This document shows, in pieces, positions 8,306-17,276 of a stretch of 64,000 bases of DNA. This DNA is from Paenibacillaceae bacterium GAS479 (lineage in GTDB: Bacteria; Bacillota; Bacilli; Paenibacillales; Paenibacillaceae). The position numbers and the translations under genes are program-made. The notes under the pieces were generated by a model, which worked only from the letters and a program-made list of their open reading frames with translations, had not been told where the DNA came from and did not search any database. The stretch lies in assembly GCA_900105225.1 (NCBI GenBank), contig LT629764.1, positions 4,298,501-4,362,500 of the forward strand, given 5' to 3'. Numbering within the stretch: position 1 is the stretch's first letter; every line of letters begins with the position of its first letter.

Positions 8306-10099
8306 ATGGAACAAGCAACAATAAAAGTTAGAAATCAGCAACGTTCCATTAATAAGCCAAATCTGATGAAAATATTCTGGTGGACGCTTACATTTCTCAA
8401 GCCGTATAGGGGTTTATTTGTAACTAGCCTATGCTTGGGATTAATGATTGCTTCCGCGCAAATTGCCATACCTAAATTTATTCAAGTCCTGGTGGATGGC
8501 GTTCTCCCATCTAATGATTTGTTGAAATATCGAGAGATACTCGTAGTTCTGACATGTGTTATTGCGATTGTAATCATCGCCACCATATTGAAACATCTAA
8601 CGGATCGTAAGATGCAGGAGTTGGTTGCGGGAGATATGCAAATAGGCGTATTCCAGAAGATGCGCAGTCTAGGGTACTCCTTTTATGAAAAACATCCTGT
8701 TGGTGAGATTTTCTCTTTATTTCATACAGAAGTCGAAGCAATCCAGAAGATCAATCGACAGTATCTTCCGACTATTATTCAATATGCCATTACATTTTCG
8801 GTGACCTTTATATTTATAGCAATGCTCAATTGGCAGCTGTCACTAGTGTTTATTCCAGGAATTCTTCTCTATTATCTCATTGGACCCTACTTTGAACGGA
8901 AATCTGCTGAATATGCCAAGAAACTCGCTGATTCTCATGCTGTTTTAAATAAAAAGCAATACGATAGTATCTCTGCGATGATGGAGTTGCGAGCATATGG
9001 GCAGGAAAAGTGGAACTTGGATCAGTTGTTGGAACAAGACCAAAAGACAGCAGCTATCAATGTCATATTTTTTAAGCTCATCAACTACCGAGGGGCGTTT
9101 CGAAGAGTAGCGGTATACTTCAGTGGTATTTTAATGTTTATATTCGGGTACTATTTTATTTCTAAGGAATTGCTCACAATTGGAGAATTTATCGCTTTTA
9201 CCGTACTTTACTACAAGGTGATGTTTGATCTCACCATTCTAATTACGAACTTAACCGAACAACGGGTGTTGTTGCAGCAGACCATTCGTCTATATCAATT
9301 TACGGAGCTTACACCTGACGTTGAGGAAGTTGAACATCCAGAAGAGCTGCCTAAAGTCAGAGGTAGGATTGATTTTCAGGATGTTTGTTTCGGGTATACT
9401 TCCTCATCGGATGTAGTAAAGAACATTAATCTTTCCATACAGCCAGGAGAAAAGGTCGCACTGGTTGGTACGAGTGGACATGGGAAGTCCAGCTTGATTA
9501 AGCTGCTATCTAGATTTTACGATCCTACCGAAGGCGCTGTTTATCTAGATGGGATTAACTTGACCCGGACTTCATTAAAACGGTTGAGAGAATCCATAGG
9601 ATACGTTTTCCAAGAAACCTACTTATATGGAGGTACTGTCAAGGAGAATATACAGTTCGGTAATGAAAATGCAGTGGATGGTGACATCATTGCTGCGGCT
9701 AAAGCCGCTAAAGCTCACGAGTTTATTATGGCACTGCCTGAAGGGTACGATACAACCATCGGAGAGCGTGGGAACAAACTTTCAGGTGGTCAGCGGCAAC
9801 GAATTGCCATCGCTCGCATGATTTTAAAGAATCCAGCAATTGTAGTTTTGGATGAAGCGACATCGGCCCTCGATCATGAGAATGAGGCAGAGGTAAAAAA
9901 AGCTTTGGATCAATTGTTTAAAGGTCGAACGATGATAGCAGTAGCACATCGAATATCCACTATTCAGGACTTCGACAAGGTCGTTGTCATTGAAAATGGT
10001 CGGATTGCTGAAATTGGTACCTATGAAAGTTTGCTTGAGAAAGAAGGGGCATTTTATCAGCTTCTTATGGGGGAGAAGAGAAATGCTGCAAACGCTTAG
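8306..10099 (+). CDS. ABC exporter, fused membrane and ATPase domains
   Basis: A protein of 597 residues starting three bases after the aminotransferase stop. About 310 N-terminal residues contain six hydrophobic segments (type IV ABC exporter fold). The ATPase domain has Walker A GTSGHGKSS, signature LSGGQRQRIAIAR, Walker B VVLDEATSALD and the switch histidine in VAHRIST. It overlaps the next gene, which encodes a second half-transporter of the same type, so the two probably form a heterodimeric exporter. Their place at the end of the biosynthetic operon suggests product export and self-protection. Confidence 0.9.
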   Translation: MEQATIKVRNQQRSINKPNLMKIFWWTLTFLKPYRGLFVTSLCLGLMIASAQIAIPKFIQVLVDGVLPSNDLLKYREILVVLTCVIAIVIIATILKHLTDRKMQELVAGDMQIGVFQKMRSLGYSFYEKHPVGEIFSLFHTEVEAIQKINRQYLPTIIQYAITFSVTFIFIAMLNWQLSLVFIPGILLYYLIGPYFERKSAEYAKKLADSHAVLNKKQYDSISAMMELRAYGQEKWNLDQLLEQDQKTAAINVIFFKLINYRGAFRRVAVYFSGILMFIFGYYFISKELLTIGEFIAFTVLYYKVMFDLTILITNLTEQRVLLQQTIRLYQFTELTPDVEEVEHPEELPKVRGRIDFQDVCFGYTSSSDVVKNINLSIQPGEKVALVGTSGHGKSSLIKLLSRFYDPTEGAVYLDGINLTRTSLKRLRESIGYVFQETYLYGGTVKENIQFGNENAVDGDIIAAAKAAKAHEFIMALPEGYDTTIGERGNKLSGGQRQRIAIARMILKNPAIVVLDEATSALDHENEAEVKKALDQLFKGRTMIAVAHRISTIQDFDKVVVIENGRIAEIGTYESLLEKEGAFYQLLMGEKRNAANA

Positions 10100-11726
10100 A
10101 TGGATCACAAGCTATATTACACAAGTTAAGCGAATTTATATTAGTGCATTAGTCTTGTTGGTTATATCTGTTGTAACTAATTTGCTTATTACAATTAGCC
10201 AAAAATATATTATTGATGATGTGTTTATTGCTAGAAAATATAATTTATTTCCGTACTATCTAAGTTTCTTTGTTTTGATGGCATGCGTGTATATTGTCTC
10301 CTGGTGTTTTAAAGACATTTTATTCGAACGTGCATCGGATAAACTAAGATTAATCATGAGGCAAGAGTACATGCAGTATCTTTACAGAATGCCGGTCAAA
10401 GATTACCAGAAGGAAAGAATCGGCAGCCTCGTGTCCTATCTGAACGAATTTGTGAATTCAAAGAATGTTTATATATGGAGCTTTCCAGCAGTAATAGAAA
10501 AGCTACTTAATCTCATTTTACTGTTAGCGGTTGTCAGTTATGTGTTGCCAGAAACGCTAATTATCATTGTACCTCTGTCTGTGATTTATATTGTTCAAGG
10601 CAAATACTTCGGTTCCAAAATCCATCAATTATCTATTGAACGAAACGAATTAAAAGCGAAACATAATGTCAATATAGAGGAAGGAATCTCCTCATCAAGA
10701 GAAGTGATTGCTTTTCATAAACTTCGCTGGGAAATAGATAAACTCAAACATAGTTTTCAAAGGTATATCAGTAAAGTATTTGAAATGGTGAGGATTGAAA
10801 GGCGACAACTGTACATCTCAGAGCCATTACAATGGGGAGCCAATCTTTTGATCCTTGGGTATGGGGGGTACCAAGTCATTCAAGGGAATGTTTCAATAGG
10901 TACATTCGTTGTTTTCTATCAATTATCCATTCAGTTACTTAATTCAATACAAGGTGTATATAATTCAACATTGCAATTCTCAAATGCTTACGGGGGCATG
11001 CACAAAGCAAAAGACCTTCTTCAAGGCGAGCAGATTAATATTGGCAATACCGTAATTACCAATACGATTCAAAGCTTAGTTCTGAAAGATGTAAGTTTCT
11101 CGTATACAGAGGAGCGGTCCAAAGTTCTGAAATCCATATCACTGGAAATCCCTGTTGGGAGAAAGGTAGCTATTACTGGAGAGAGTGGTTCCGGCAAGTC
11201 CACGATAGCCCAATTGTTGCTTCGATTTTATGAGCCTGATGAAGGGGGCATCGAGATCAATAATGTGCCACTTAATCTAATTTCTAGACGATCATGGTCT
11301 AATAAGGTGAATGCTGTTTTTCAGGATTCATACCTCTTTCCCGATACCATCCGATTGAATATTTTTATGGGAAGAGATTTTACCCAGACACAATTGGAAC
11401 AGGCATGCAAGGATGCTGAAATCCACGACACCATCATGGAACTGCCGAATGGATATGATACGCTGTTGGGGGAACGTGGTATTACGTTATCTGGTGGTCA
11501 GCGGCAAAGAATCGCATTAGCGAGAGCAATCATTGGAAATCCCGAGGTTTTAATACTTGATGAGGCTACTTCAGCACTGGATTTGGAGACAGAAAGGCGA
11601 GTTATGGCGAATATTGAAGCATTGAGAAGGGAGAAGACAACCATAATTATTGCTCACCGATTATCCACGGTTGAGAATGCAGATGTTTGTTTTGTATTTG
11701 AACAAGGGAAAGTATCTATAGCATAG
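10083..11726 (+). CDS. ABC exporter, second half-transporter
   Basis: A protein of 547 residues. I place the start at ATG 10083, preceded by GGGGAGAAG; the upstream extension to 9984 lies inside the previous gene and is hydrophilic noise. There are six membrane segments, Walker A GESGSGKST, signature LSGGQRQRIALAR, Walker B LILDEATSALD and IIAHRLST. It overlaps the preceding exporter gene by 17 bases and is the last gene of the tightly packed operon that began at 3181. A gap of 190 bp without a clear terminator separates it from the next gene set. Confidence 0.9.
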   Translation: MLQTLRWITSYITQVKRIYISALVLLVISVVTNLLITISQKYIIDDVFIARKYNLFPYYLSFFVLMACVYIVSWCFKDILFERASDKLRLIMRQEYMQYLYRMPVKDYQKERIGSLVSYLNEFVNSKNVYIWSFPAVIEKLLNLILLLAVVSYVLPETLIIIVPLSVIYIVQGKYFGSKIHQLSIERNELKAKHNVNIEEGISSSREVIAFHKLRWEIDKLKHSFQRYISKVFEMVRIERRQLYISEPLQWGANLLILGYGGYQVIQGNVSIGTFVVFYQLSIQLLNSIQGVYNSTLQFSNAYGGMHKAKDLLQGEQINIGNTVITNTIQSLVLKDVSFSYTEERSKVLKSISLEIPVGRKVAITGESGSGKSTIAQLLLRFYEPDEGGIEINNVPLNLISRRSWSNKVNAVFQDSYLFPDTIRLNIFMGRDFTQTQLEQACKDAEIHDTIMELPNGYDTLLGERGITLSGGQRQRIALARAIIGNPEVLILDEATSALDLETERRVMANIEALRREKTTIIIAHRLSTVENADVCFVFEQGKVSIA

Positions 11727-11916
11727 TTTATCTGAATAAAAAGGATTATGGAAATATAAATAAAAAAGGTTATTTACTATACTCCGTGATTAAAGTCACA
11801 TTTCCTAAAATTTTTCAGATATAGTCCCGATTTTGATGTTCATCGCTTACCACTTCATCACCCAAATTATTTTGAGATAAGCTCTAAATTAAAATAAGAA
11901 AAGTGGGGCGTGCTAC

Positions 11917-13044
11917 TTGAATCATATATTAATTAAAGAGCATAACTTAGTACTCTTGTTATCAAAACCCCAATGGGAAGCAGACGATGTTCGTGAGGTT
12001 TTTAAATTATTAGAATCATATCTTGATTGGAGCCTTGTTCTTGGGTTATTACAGTTCCATAGAATCGCGGGAGTAGCTTGGAAAAATATATCTTCTGAAA
12101 TTTTAAATGAGAATGAATTGAAGTGCAGTAGCTATAAATTTATATTATTGGTTAAGAAATTATATGAGGTCCAAAAAATAAAGGCAGAGGGACAATTAAA
12201 AAAAACAATAAAGGTATGTCAAGCATTGGAAGCGGAAAATATTCAATATGCGGTATTAAAAGGGATTGTTCTTTCAAATTGTATTTACAAAGATTTAGGT
12301 GCTAGGGATTTCAATGACAATGATATCTTAATTCATCCATGCCATATAAAGCAAGCAATTAATGTATTACTTAGATTTGGGTACATCCAAGGAGAATATG
12401 ATGAGGTGAAAAATTCAATACTAAGAAAAGACAGGCAAGAACTATTATTTCATTCATTAGTGTCACACGAAGTTCATCCTTTTGTAATCAAAGTTAATGA
12501 TCATCCTTGTATGAATAATCATATAGTAGATTTACAATTCTCTGTGGATTTAAATACGGGTAACAGAACAGATGATCTAGTGGAAAAACTTTTAATTAAT
12601 GGCCAGAGAGTAAACTTGCAATCTTATGGAGCTGTATCGACTTTATCTTGGATGGATTTCCTAATATTCCTATGCATTCACTATTACAAGGAAGCTATTA
12701 CTTTAAAATATGTATATGAATATAAGGACCAATTAATTTATAAAATTTGTGATATATTCCATTTTGTTAAAAATAAAGATATAGTTCTAGACTGGGAATG
12801 TTTTTTACAAAGAACAATAGAGATGAATGCCGAAAAGGCAGTATATTATAGTTTTTATTCTCTTAATGAAGTTTATGGAGAAGTAGTTCCTATGGAGAAA
12901 CTAGAAGTAATACGAAGTGAGGATCTCGCTTTTTTGAATCAAGTTTATAAATATGGTAAAGAAGAGGTTGTTCATATTTGGAATGATTCATTAATTAGTC
13001 GAGTATTTAACATAACAAAAATGAAAGATATAGAATTAATGTAA
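11917..13044 (+). CDS. Nucleotidyltransferase-fold protein (PF14907 type)
   Basis: A protein of 375 residues; TTG 11917 with GTGGGG upstream is the most plausible start. The key segment is YAVLKGIVLSNCIYKDLGARDFNDNDILI near residues 108–136 (written in parts: LKGIVLS, then ARDFNDNDILI). It matches the LKG…R..DiDlLV pattern of the uncharacterised nucleotidyltransferase family PF14907. Proteins of this family occur in lasso peptide and other peptide clusters of Bacillales, where their role is not settled; I see no lasso precursor, protease or cyclase here. It opens the second, more AT-rich gene set and follows the exporters after a 190-bp gap that holds no recognised element. Confidence 0.7.
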   Translation: MNHILIKEHNLVLLLSKPQWEADDVREVFKLLESYLDWSLVLGLLQFHRIAGVAWKNISSEILNENELKCSSYKFILLVKKLYEVQKIKAEGQLKKTIKVCQALEAENIQYAVLKGIVLSNCIYKDLGARDFNDNDILIHPCHIKQAINVLLRFGYIQGEYDEVKNSILRKDRQELLFHSLVSHEVHPFVIKVNDHPCMNNHIVDLQFSVDLNTGNRTDDLVEKLLINGQRVNLQSYGAVSTLSWMDFLIFLCIHYYKEAITLKYVYEYKDQLIYKICDIFHFVKNKDIVLDWECFLQRTIEMNAEKAVYYSFYSLNEVYGEVVPMEKLEVIRSEDLAFLNQVYKYGKEEVVHIWNDSLISRVFNITKMKDIELM

Positions 13045-13066
13045 TATATCTTATAAAGGATGGAGA

Positions 13067-13699
13067 ATGTTTATGCAAAATGGATTATTAATAGCGTTTG
13101 CTGGAGTCGATGGATCAGGAAAAACAACGCAAGCAAAACTACTAGAAAAATGGTTGGAAAAACAAAGGCTTTCGGTATTTAATTATCCCAAAATACCATC
13201 ATATGGAAGTTGGTTGTTGGACAACATATCAATAACCAATGGTTTTGGTAATGAAGGAAAAGATCGCTTTTCAAAGGAGTTTGTTTCATTAGTCAAGGCT
13301 ATTGACAGAGTTAGGGGAGCAGACGAATTCTTGGTAAAAACATTAGAAACAAGAAGTATTATAATCACTGACAGATATTTCTATTGCGATTTAGCGAAAG
13401 CATGCCGAGAAGAAATATCTTGTGTAGCTGAACTGCAACTAATATACAGTGAGATGCCAGAGCCAGATTACATTATTTATTTAGACACACCAGTAAATAA
13501 AGTACAAGATAGACAGATGTTGAGAGAGAAAAACACAGAGGAATATCAAGATATTGTTAATTTGTCCGAATGTTACAGAAAGCTTGATTCTTATTCGAAG
13601 TTTATTATTGTGGAGAACAATCTTGATATTGAAAGCGTTCATAATAAGATTATCTCAATTATGGAAATTAAATTAAATGAGAGGGGATTCAAGGTGTGA
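13067..13699 (+). CDS. Thymidylate-kinase-like P-loop kinase
   Basis: A protein of 210 residues with AAGGATGGAGA just before the start. The N-terminus has the P-loop GVDGSGKTTQAKLLE, and the middle has TDRYFYCDLAKA, the DR(Y/F) motif of thymidylate kinases, followed by PDYIIYLDTPVNKVQDR. Its length fits Tmk (about 210), but divergence and context argue against a housekeeping copy. It overlaps the next gene by four bases. It might phosphorylate a nucleotide or a nucleotide-like intermediate made with the adjacent nucleotidyltransferase-fold protein; that is inference. Confidence 0.75.
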   Translation: MFMQNGLLIAFAGVDGSGKTTQAKLLEKWLEKQRLSVFNYPKIPSYGSWLLDNISITNGFGNEGKDRFSKEFVSLVKAIDRVRGADEFLVKTLETRSIIITDRYFYCDLAKACREEISCVAELQLIYSEMPEPDYIIYLDTPVNKVQDRQMLREKNTEEYQDIVNLSECYRKLDSYSKFIIVENNLDIESVHNKIISIMEIKLNERGFKV

Positions 13700-14931
13700 A
13701 ATTATTATTTCTTTGGGGGCCACAAAGTATATTTACAGGGAGCTTGTTTAAACATTATGGATATTTCGGTGAAACTATTGGATATTTTGAAAGAAAAAAG
13801 TCCTTTGATATAAGTGTAATGGATGCAGGTGTTGAACTTTTTGCTTATAGAGATTATGTTCGTGAACTTGATAAAACGGAATTATTACTCTTATATATTG
13901 AACCTTATAATATTGAATCATCAATTAAAATTGCTAGAGTTGCGAAGGGGATTAACCCTAAAATAAAAATATTTGCCTTTGGTGTGGCAGTGAATTATAT
14001 GCCTGAGTTTATGATGAATTCTGGAACAATTGATGCTGTACCACTTAATAGTGAATGGGAGTTGTGTATAGAAGATTATATATGTTATTTGAATAAAAAG
14101 ATTTCTAATGACGATCTGAGCCCTATAATTATTAAAGAGGGAGATCAATGGATCAAAGGAAACAAAGTAAAAAGTCTTGAAGGAAATTTGTGGGGACATC
14201 CAGCGCTGTCAAAATTACCGATAGATAAATATTTCAAACTAACAGGGAGAAAGCAACTAGAGATAAATGTTTCTAAAGGCTGCCCATATCCATGCACATT
14301 CTGTGCGGAACACGTAATATTCGGAAAGAAGGACAAGCGTCGTAGCGTTGATAATTTGATTGATTTTATTGATCAGACACATACTATTGCGGATCAATAT
14401 TATTTTTCAGCTGCAACTTATACACTAGATGAAGATTATGTGAAAGAAGTTAATAATAGAATTATTAATTTGCCTTATCAAGTAAAATGGCGCGCTGTAA
14501 CTAGGATAGATAGAGTAAACGAGGAAATGCTAAGAGAATTAAGTGAAGCGGGTTGTTATAAAATCAGTTTTGGAGTCGAAACACTATCAAGCAATCTTCA
14601 AAAAGATATTCTAAAACCGATAAGTCAAGAAAAGCTATTAAGTACATTTGAGATGTGTAAAAAATATAAAATAATACCTAGAGCATTGATAATGGTTGGA
14701 TTACCTGGTCAGACAAAAGAAGATATTAAATATACTTATGATAAATTAAATGAATGGGATGTTGAAGTTCGAGCTAAAGAATATTTTCCATATAATGATA
14801 TGTTGCGCAAGAATAATGTCACAATGAATGACATAAAAAAGTTGGATCGGACAGAGTTCTATCATAATCCAGTTCCAGATATAAGCTACAGTGAATTTAT
14901 GCAGCTATTATATAGAAATAAGGATATATAA
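13696..14931 (+). CDS. Cobalamin-binding-type radical SAM enzyme
   Basis: A protein of 411 residues; GTG 13696 overlaps the stop of the kinase gene. The first ~165 residues look like the alpha/beta B12-binding domain of class B radical SAM enzymes, though the DxHxxG cobalamin motif is not clear. The radical SAM core follows with CPYPCTFC, giving cluster cysteines C196, C200 and C203, then KWRAVTRIDRV and ISFGVETLS typical of the B12/Elp3-like HemN-type core. Class B members often do methylations or ring rearrangements at unreactive carbons. It lies directly before a LysRS-like gene with one base between the reading frames, so the two are very likely translated together. Confidence 0.82.
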   Translation: MKLLFLWGPQSIFTGSLFKHYGYFGETIGYFERKKSFDISVMDAGVELFAYRDYVRELDKTELLLLYIEPYNIESSIKIARVAKGINPKIKIFAFGVAVNYMPEFMMNSGTIDAVPLNSEWELCIEDYICYLNKKISNDDLSPIIIKEGDQWIKGNKVKSLEGNLWGHPALSKLPIDKYFKLTGRKQLEINVSKGCPYPCTFCAEHVIFGKKDKRRSVDNLIDFIDQTHTIADQYYFSAATYTLDEDYVKEVNNRIINLPYQVKWRAVTRIDRVNEEMLRELSEAGCYKISFGVETLSSNLQKDILKPISQEKLLSTFEMCKKYKIIPRALIMVGLPGQTKEDIKYTYDKLNEWDVEVRAKEYFPYNDMLRKNNVTMNDIKKLDRTEFYHNPVPDISYSEFMQLLYRNKDI

Positions 14932-14932
14932 T

Positions 14933-16174
14933 ATGAAAATATTTATGGGCAGAATAATAAATATTAGAAAACATAAAAAGTGGAAATTTTTAGATGTTAT
15001 CATAAATGCTAAAAAAGTGCAATTCCTATTCCGAAATGAATTAATGGATAATAATTTTATTTATGGGGATATAGTTGAGATTCACGCGACTAGCCATACG
15101 AATAACAATGGTGATTTAATTTATAAAGCATCAAAATGTGAAATAATTTGCCGTCCTGAAAAAATATTTAAAAATAATAAAAAAATTGATTATAAAAATC
15201 AGTATCTATGCGCATTAACAGGGCAACATATGATAAATATAATCAAGGTTCGTTCTATTGTTTTATTTGCAATTAGAAAATTCTTTAATTCAAATGAATT
15301 CGTGGAAATTGAGACTCCAATCTTACAAACAAGTATCGGAACCTCTTCTTCTAATCCTGTTGTTACAAACAAATTAAGAAACAATAAAAAATATTATCTA
15401 AAAAGGAGTGGTGAGTTACAACAGAAACAAATCATTATGACGACTATGAGTGACGTTTACGAAATTAGTAAAGTTTTTCGTGACCAAGGTCAAACAAGAA
15501 CTACCATGGTAGAGTATAACATGCTTGATTTTTATAAAGTTGGAGCAAATTACTTAGAGGCTATGTCACTAACGGAACAGCTTCTACGGGCTGTAATTGA
15601 AGAAGCGAGAGAATATTTGACTATTGAAAACATTGATAGCTCCAAACCTTTTGAACGGAAAAACTTACTTTCTGAAGTAGGAGCGATACTGGGGCAAGAT
15701 TTAAAAAAACCTCTAGATAGTGAGAAAACAGAAAAGGTTTTATTAAAGTATGATATGCAGTTAGGTAAGGCAATGGATAAAGCTGATATCATAGAGTTTG
15801 TTTTCAATAGAATAATAAAGCCTAAAATTAAAGAGCCAGTTTTCTATTTCGATTTTCCACAAAAGTTTTGTCCACTGGGTAAACCAAAAGATGATTTTTG
15901 TTCTGAAGAGTTTAAGTTAATTATTAATGGAATCAGTATTGGTCATGGATATACAGAACTTATAGACAAAGAATTACAATTTAACTTTTTGAAAGATCAA
16001 TTTGCGATGCGTTTAAGAGAAGGTAGAGATGCGGAATTTGAAAAAAGTTTTTTGGAATCAATGAGTTATGGCTTCCCACCTATGACTGGTGTTGGAATTG
16101 GGATAGATAGATTAATTGCAGTGTTATTAGGTCAATCAAATATCAGGAAAACAAAGATATTCCCATTTTATTAG
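14933..16174 (+). CDS. Divergent lysyl-tRNA-synthetase-like class II protein
   Basis: A protein of 413 residues from ATG 14933; the longer frame from 14891 lies inside the radical SAM gene. An N-terminal OB-like part (about residues 1–80) precedes a class IIb catalytic core: motif 1 FVEIETPILQ, motif 2 VFRDQGQTRTTMVEYNMLDFY, and motif 3 GVGIGIDRLIAVLLG near the C-terminus. The segment NGISIGHGYTELIDKELQ corresponds to the substrate-binding stretch of LysRS and EpmA. It is about 75 residues shorter than a normal LysRS, and motif 2 lacks the usual His-Asn-Pro before the EFT segment. It might activate lysine or a lysine-like acid for a non-tRNA purpose, as EpmA does, or act on tRNA weakly. The radical SAM genes on both sides favour a biosynthetic role. 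Confidence 0.75.
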   Translation: MKIFMGRIINIRKHKKWKFLDVIINAKKVQFLFRNELMDNNFIYGDIVEIHATSHTNNNGDLIYKASKCEIICRPEKIFKNNKKIDYKNQYLCALTGQHMINIIKVRSIVLFAIRKFFNSNEFVEIETPILQTSIGTSSSNPVVTNKLRNNKKYYLKRSGELQQKQIIMTTMSDVYEISKVFRDQGQTRTTMVEYNMLDFYKVGANYLEAMSLTEQLLRAVIEEAREYLTIENIDSSKPFERKNLLSEVGAILGQDLKKPLDSEKTEKVLLKYDMQLGKAMDKADIIEFVFNRIIKPKIKEPVFYFDFPQKFCPLGKPKDDFCSEEFKLIINGISIGHGYTELIDKELQFNFLKDQFAMRLREGRDAEFEKSFLESMSYGFPPMTGVGIGIDRLIAVLLGQSNIRKTKIFPFY

Positions 16175-16196
16175 ATAATGAATAGGAGTGAATGAC

Positions 16197-17276
16197 ATGG
16201 AAAAAATATTATGGAATGAAAAGGATTTTACGATTGAATATCTTAAGACATCAATTACAATAAACTCATACATAGGGTGTAATTTAGGTTGCGAATATTG
16301 TATTCTAAGTTCATTAGAATTTCCCGAAAAGGCAATGAAAATTTATGATGAAGCATCAGTAGTAGAGCAGCTGCTTATTCATAAATATTTCACAAGAGAC
16401 TTAACGCCAATCAGTGTAAACAACAAGTCTGATCCGTTATTACCAGAAGTAAAACAAAGTACTTTTAGGATTTTCAAAATACTCGAACAGGAAAAATTGA
16501 AAAATCCTATTTATTTAATTAGTAAAATGGAGCTTTCTAGAAAAGACATTGAATTTTTAGATTCGCTAGAATTAAATATCTATGTGTTTTATTCTTTTTC
16601 AGGACTGGGAGATAATCTTGAAAAGGTTACTTTTGATTATCAAGAGAGACGTATACAGAAGTTGAAGGCTGCACATAGAATTAAAAAAATACATTATTGG
16701 CGCCCATTAATTGTTGGGCAAAACGATGACGAGGAAACAATAAAAAGAATGATAGACATAGTGGCTCCTATATTTGATGCATCAATTGTATCGGGATTAA
16801 GAGTAAATGAAAAAGTAAATTCAAAATTTCAAGAGTTAAAAATTGACGTTCCTTTTAACGATTACACTAAGAAACATAAATATGTTGAAAAAAATGTGTT
16901 TGAACGAATAAATCAATTAAGAAATATATATTACCCGAATTATTTATTGTTTAGGCACACATCTTGTTTGACTAGTTATTGGCAAAATAAACCTGATTTT
17001 CTTCACAACGATAGAAAACCTACTAATTGTATAGTTTTTAATTGTCCTAATACTGTAAATTGTTCGAATCGTAAGAAACCGGATGTAAAAATAATTGCAG
17101 AGAATTTAAATAAAATTGGTCGTCAAAACAATTATGTAATTAAGAATGATCACATTATGTTTGAAGGTGCTATGAGTCAAGAAGATTTATCTTATTTGAA
17201 TATTAATCTTGGATTTAAAGCGCTCTCTGAGAAAAAAGAATTAACAGTATCTGAAAGTGTGATTGAAGTTGACTAA
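16197..17276 (+). CDS. Radical SAM protein, spore-photoproduct-lyase-like, with extra C-terminal cysteines
   Basis: A protein of 359 residues; ATG 16197 follows AGGAG by eight bases, while GTG 16188 overlaps that site. CNLGCEYC places the [4Fe-4S] ligands at C28, C32 and C35. SVNNKSDPLLPE and the following LISKMELSRKDIEFL resemble the SplB-like branch (COG1533) of DNA-lesion lyases and relatives. The C-terminal third has further cysteines (HTSC, then C-x4-C-x5-C in TNCIVFNCPNTVNC) that could bind an auxiliary iron-sulfur cluster or zinc. The end overlaps the next gene by 14 bases. The substrate is unknown. Confidence 0.75.
   Translation: MEKILWNEKDFTIEYLKTSITINSYIGCNLGCEYCILSSLEFPEKAMKIYDEASVVEQLLIHKYFTRDLTPISVNNKSDPLLPEVKQSTFRIFKILEQEKLKNPIYLISKMELSRKDIEFLDSLELNIYVFYSFSGLGDNLEKVTFDYQERRIQKLKAAHRIKKIHYWRPLIVGQNDDEETIKRMIDIVAPIFDASIVSGLRVNEKVNSKFQELKIDVPFNDYTKKHKYVEKNVFERINQLRNIYYPNYLLFRHTSCLTSYWQNKPDFLHNDRKPTNCIVFNCPNTVNCSNRKKPDVKIIAENLNKIGRQNNYVIKNDHIMFEGAMSQEDLSYLNINLGFKALSEKKELTVSESVIEVD

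Noticed and set aside
11917-13044. Lasso peptide cluster, because PF14907 proteins and ABC exporters occur there
   Set aside because: No precursor peptide, B-type protease or asparagine-synthetase-like cyclase is visible.
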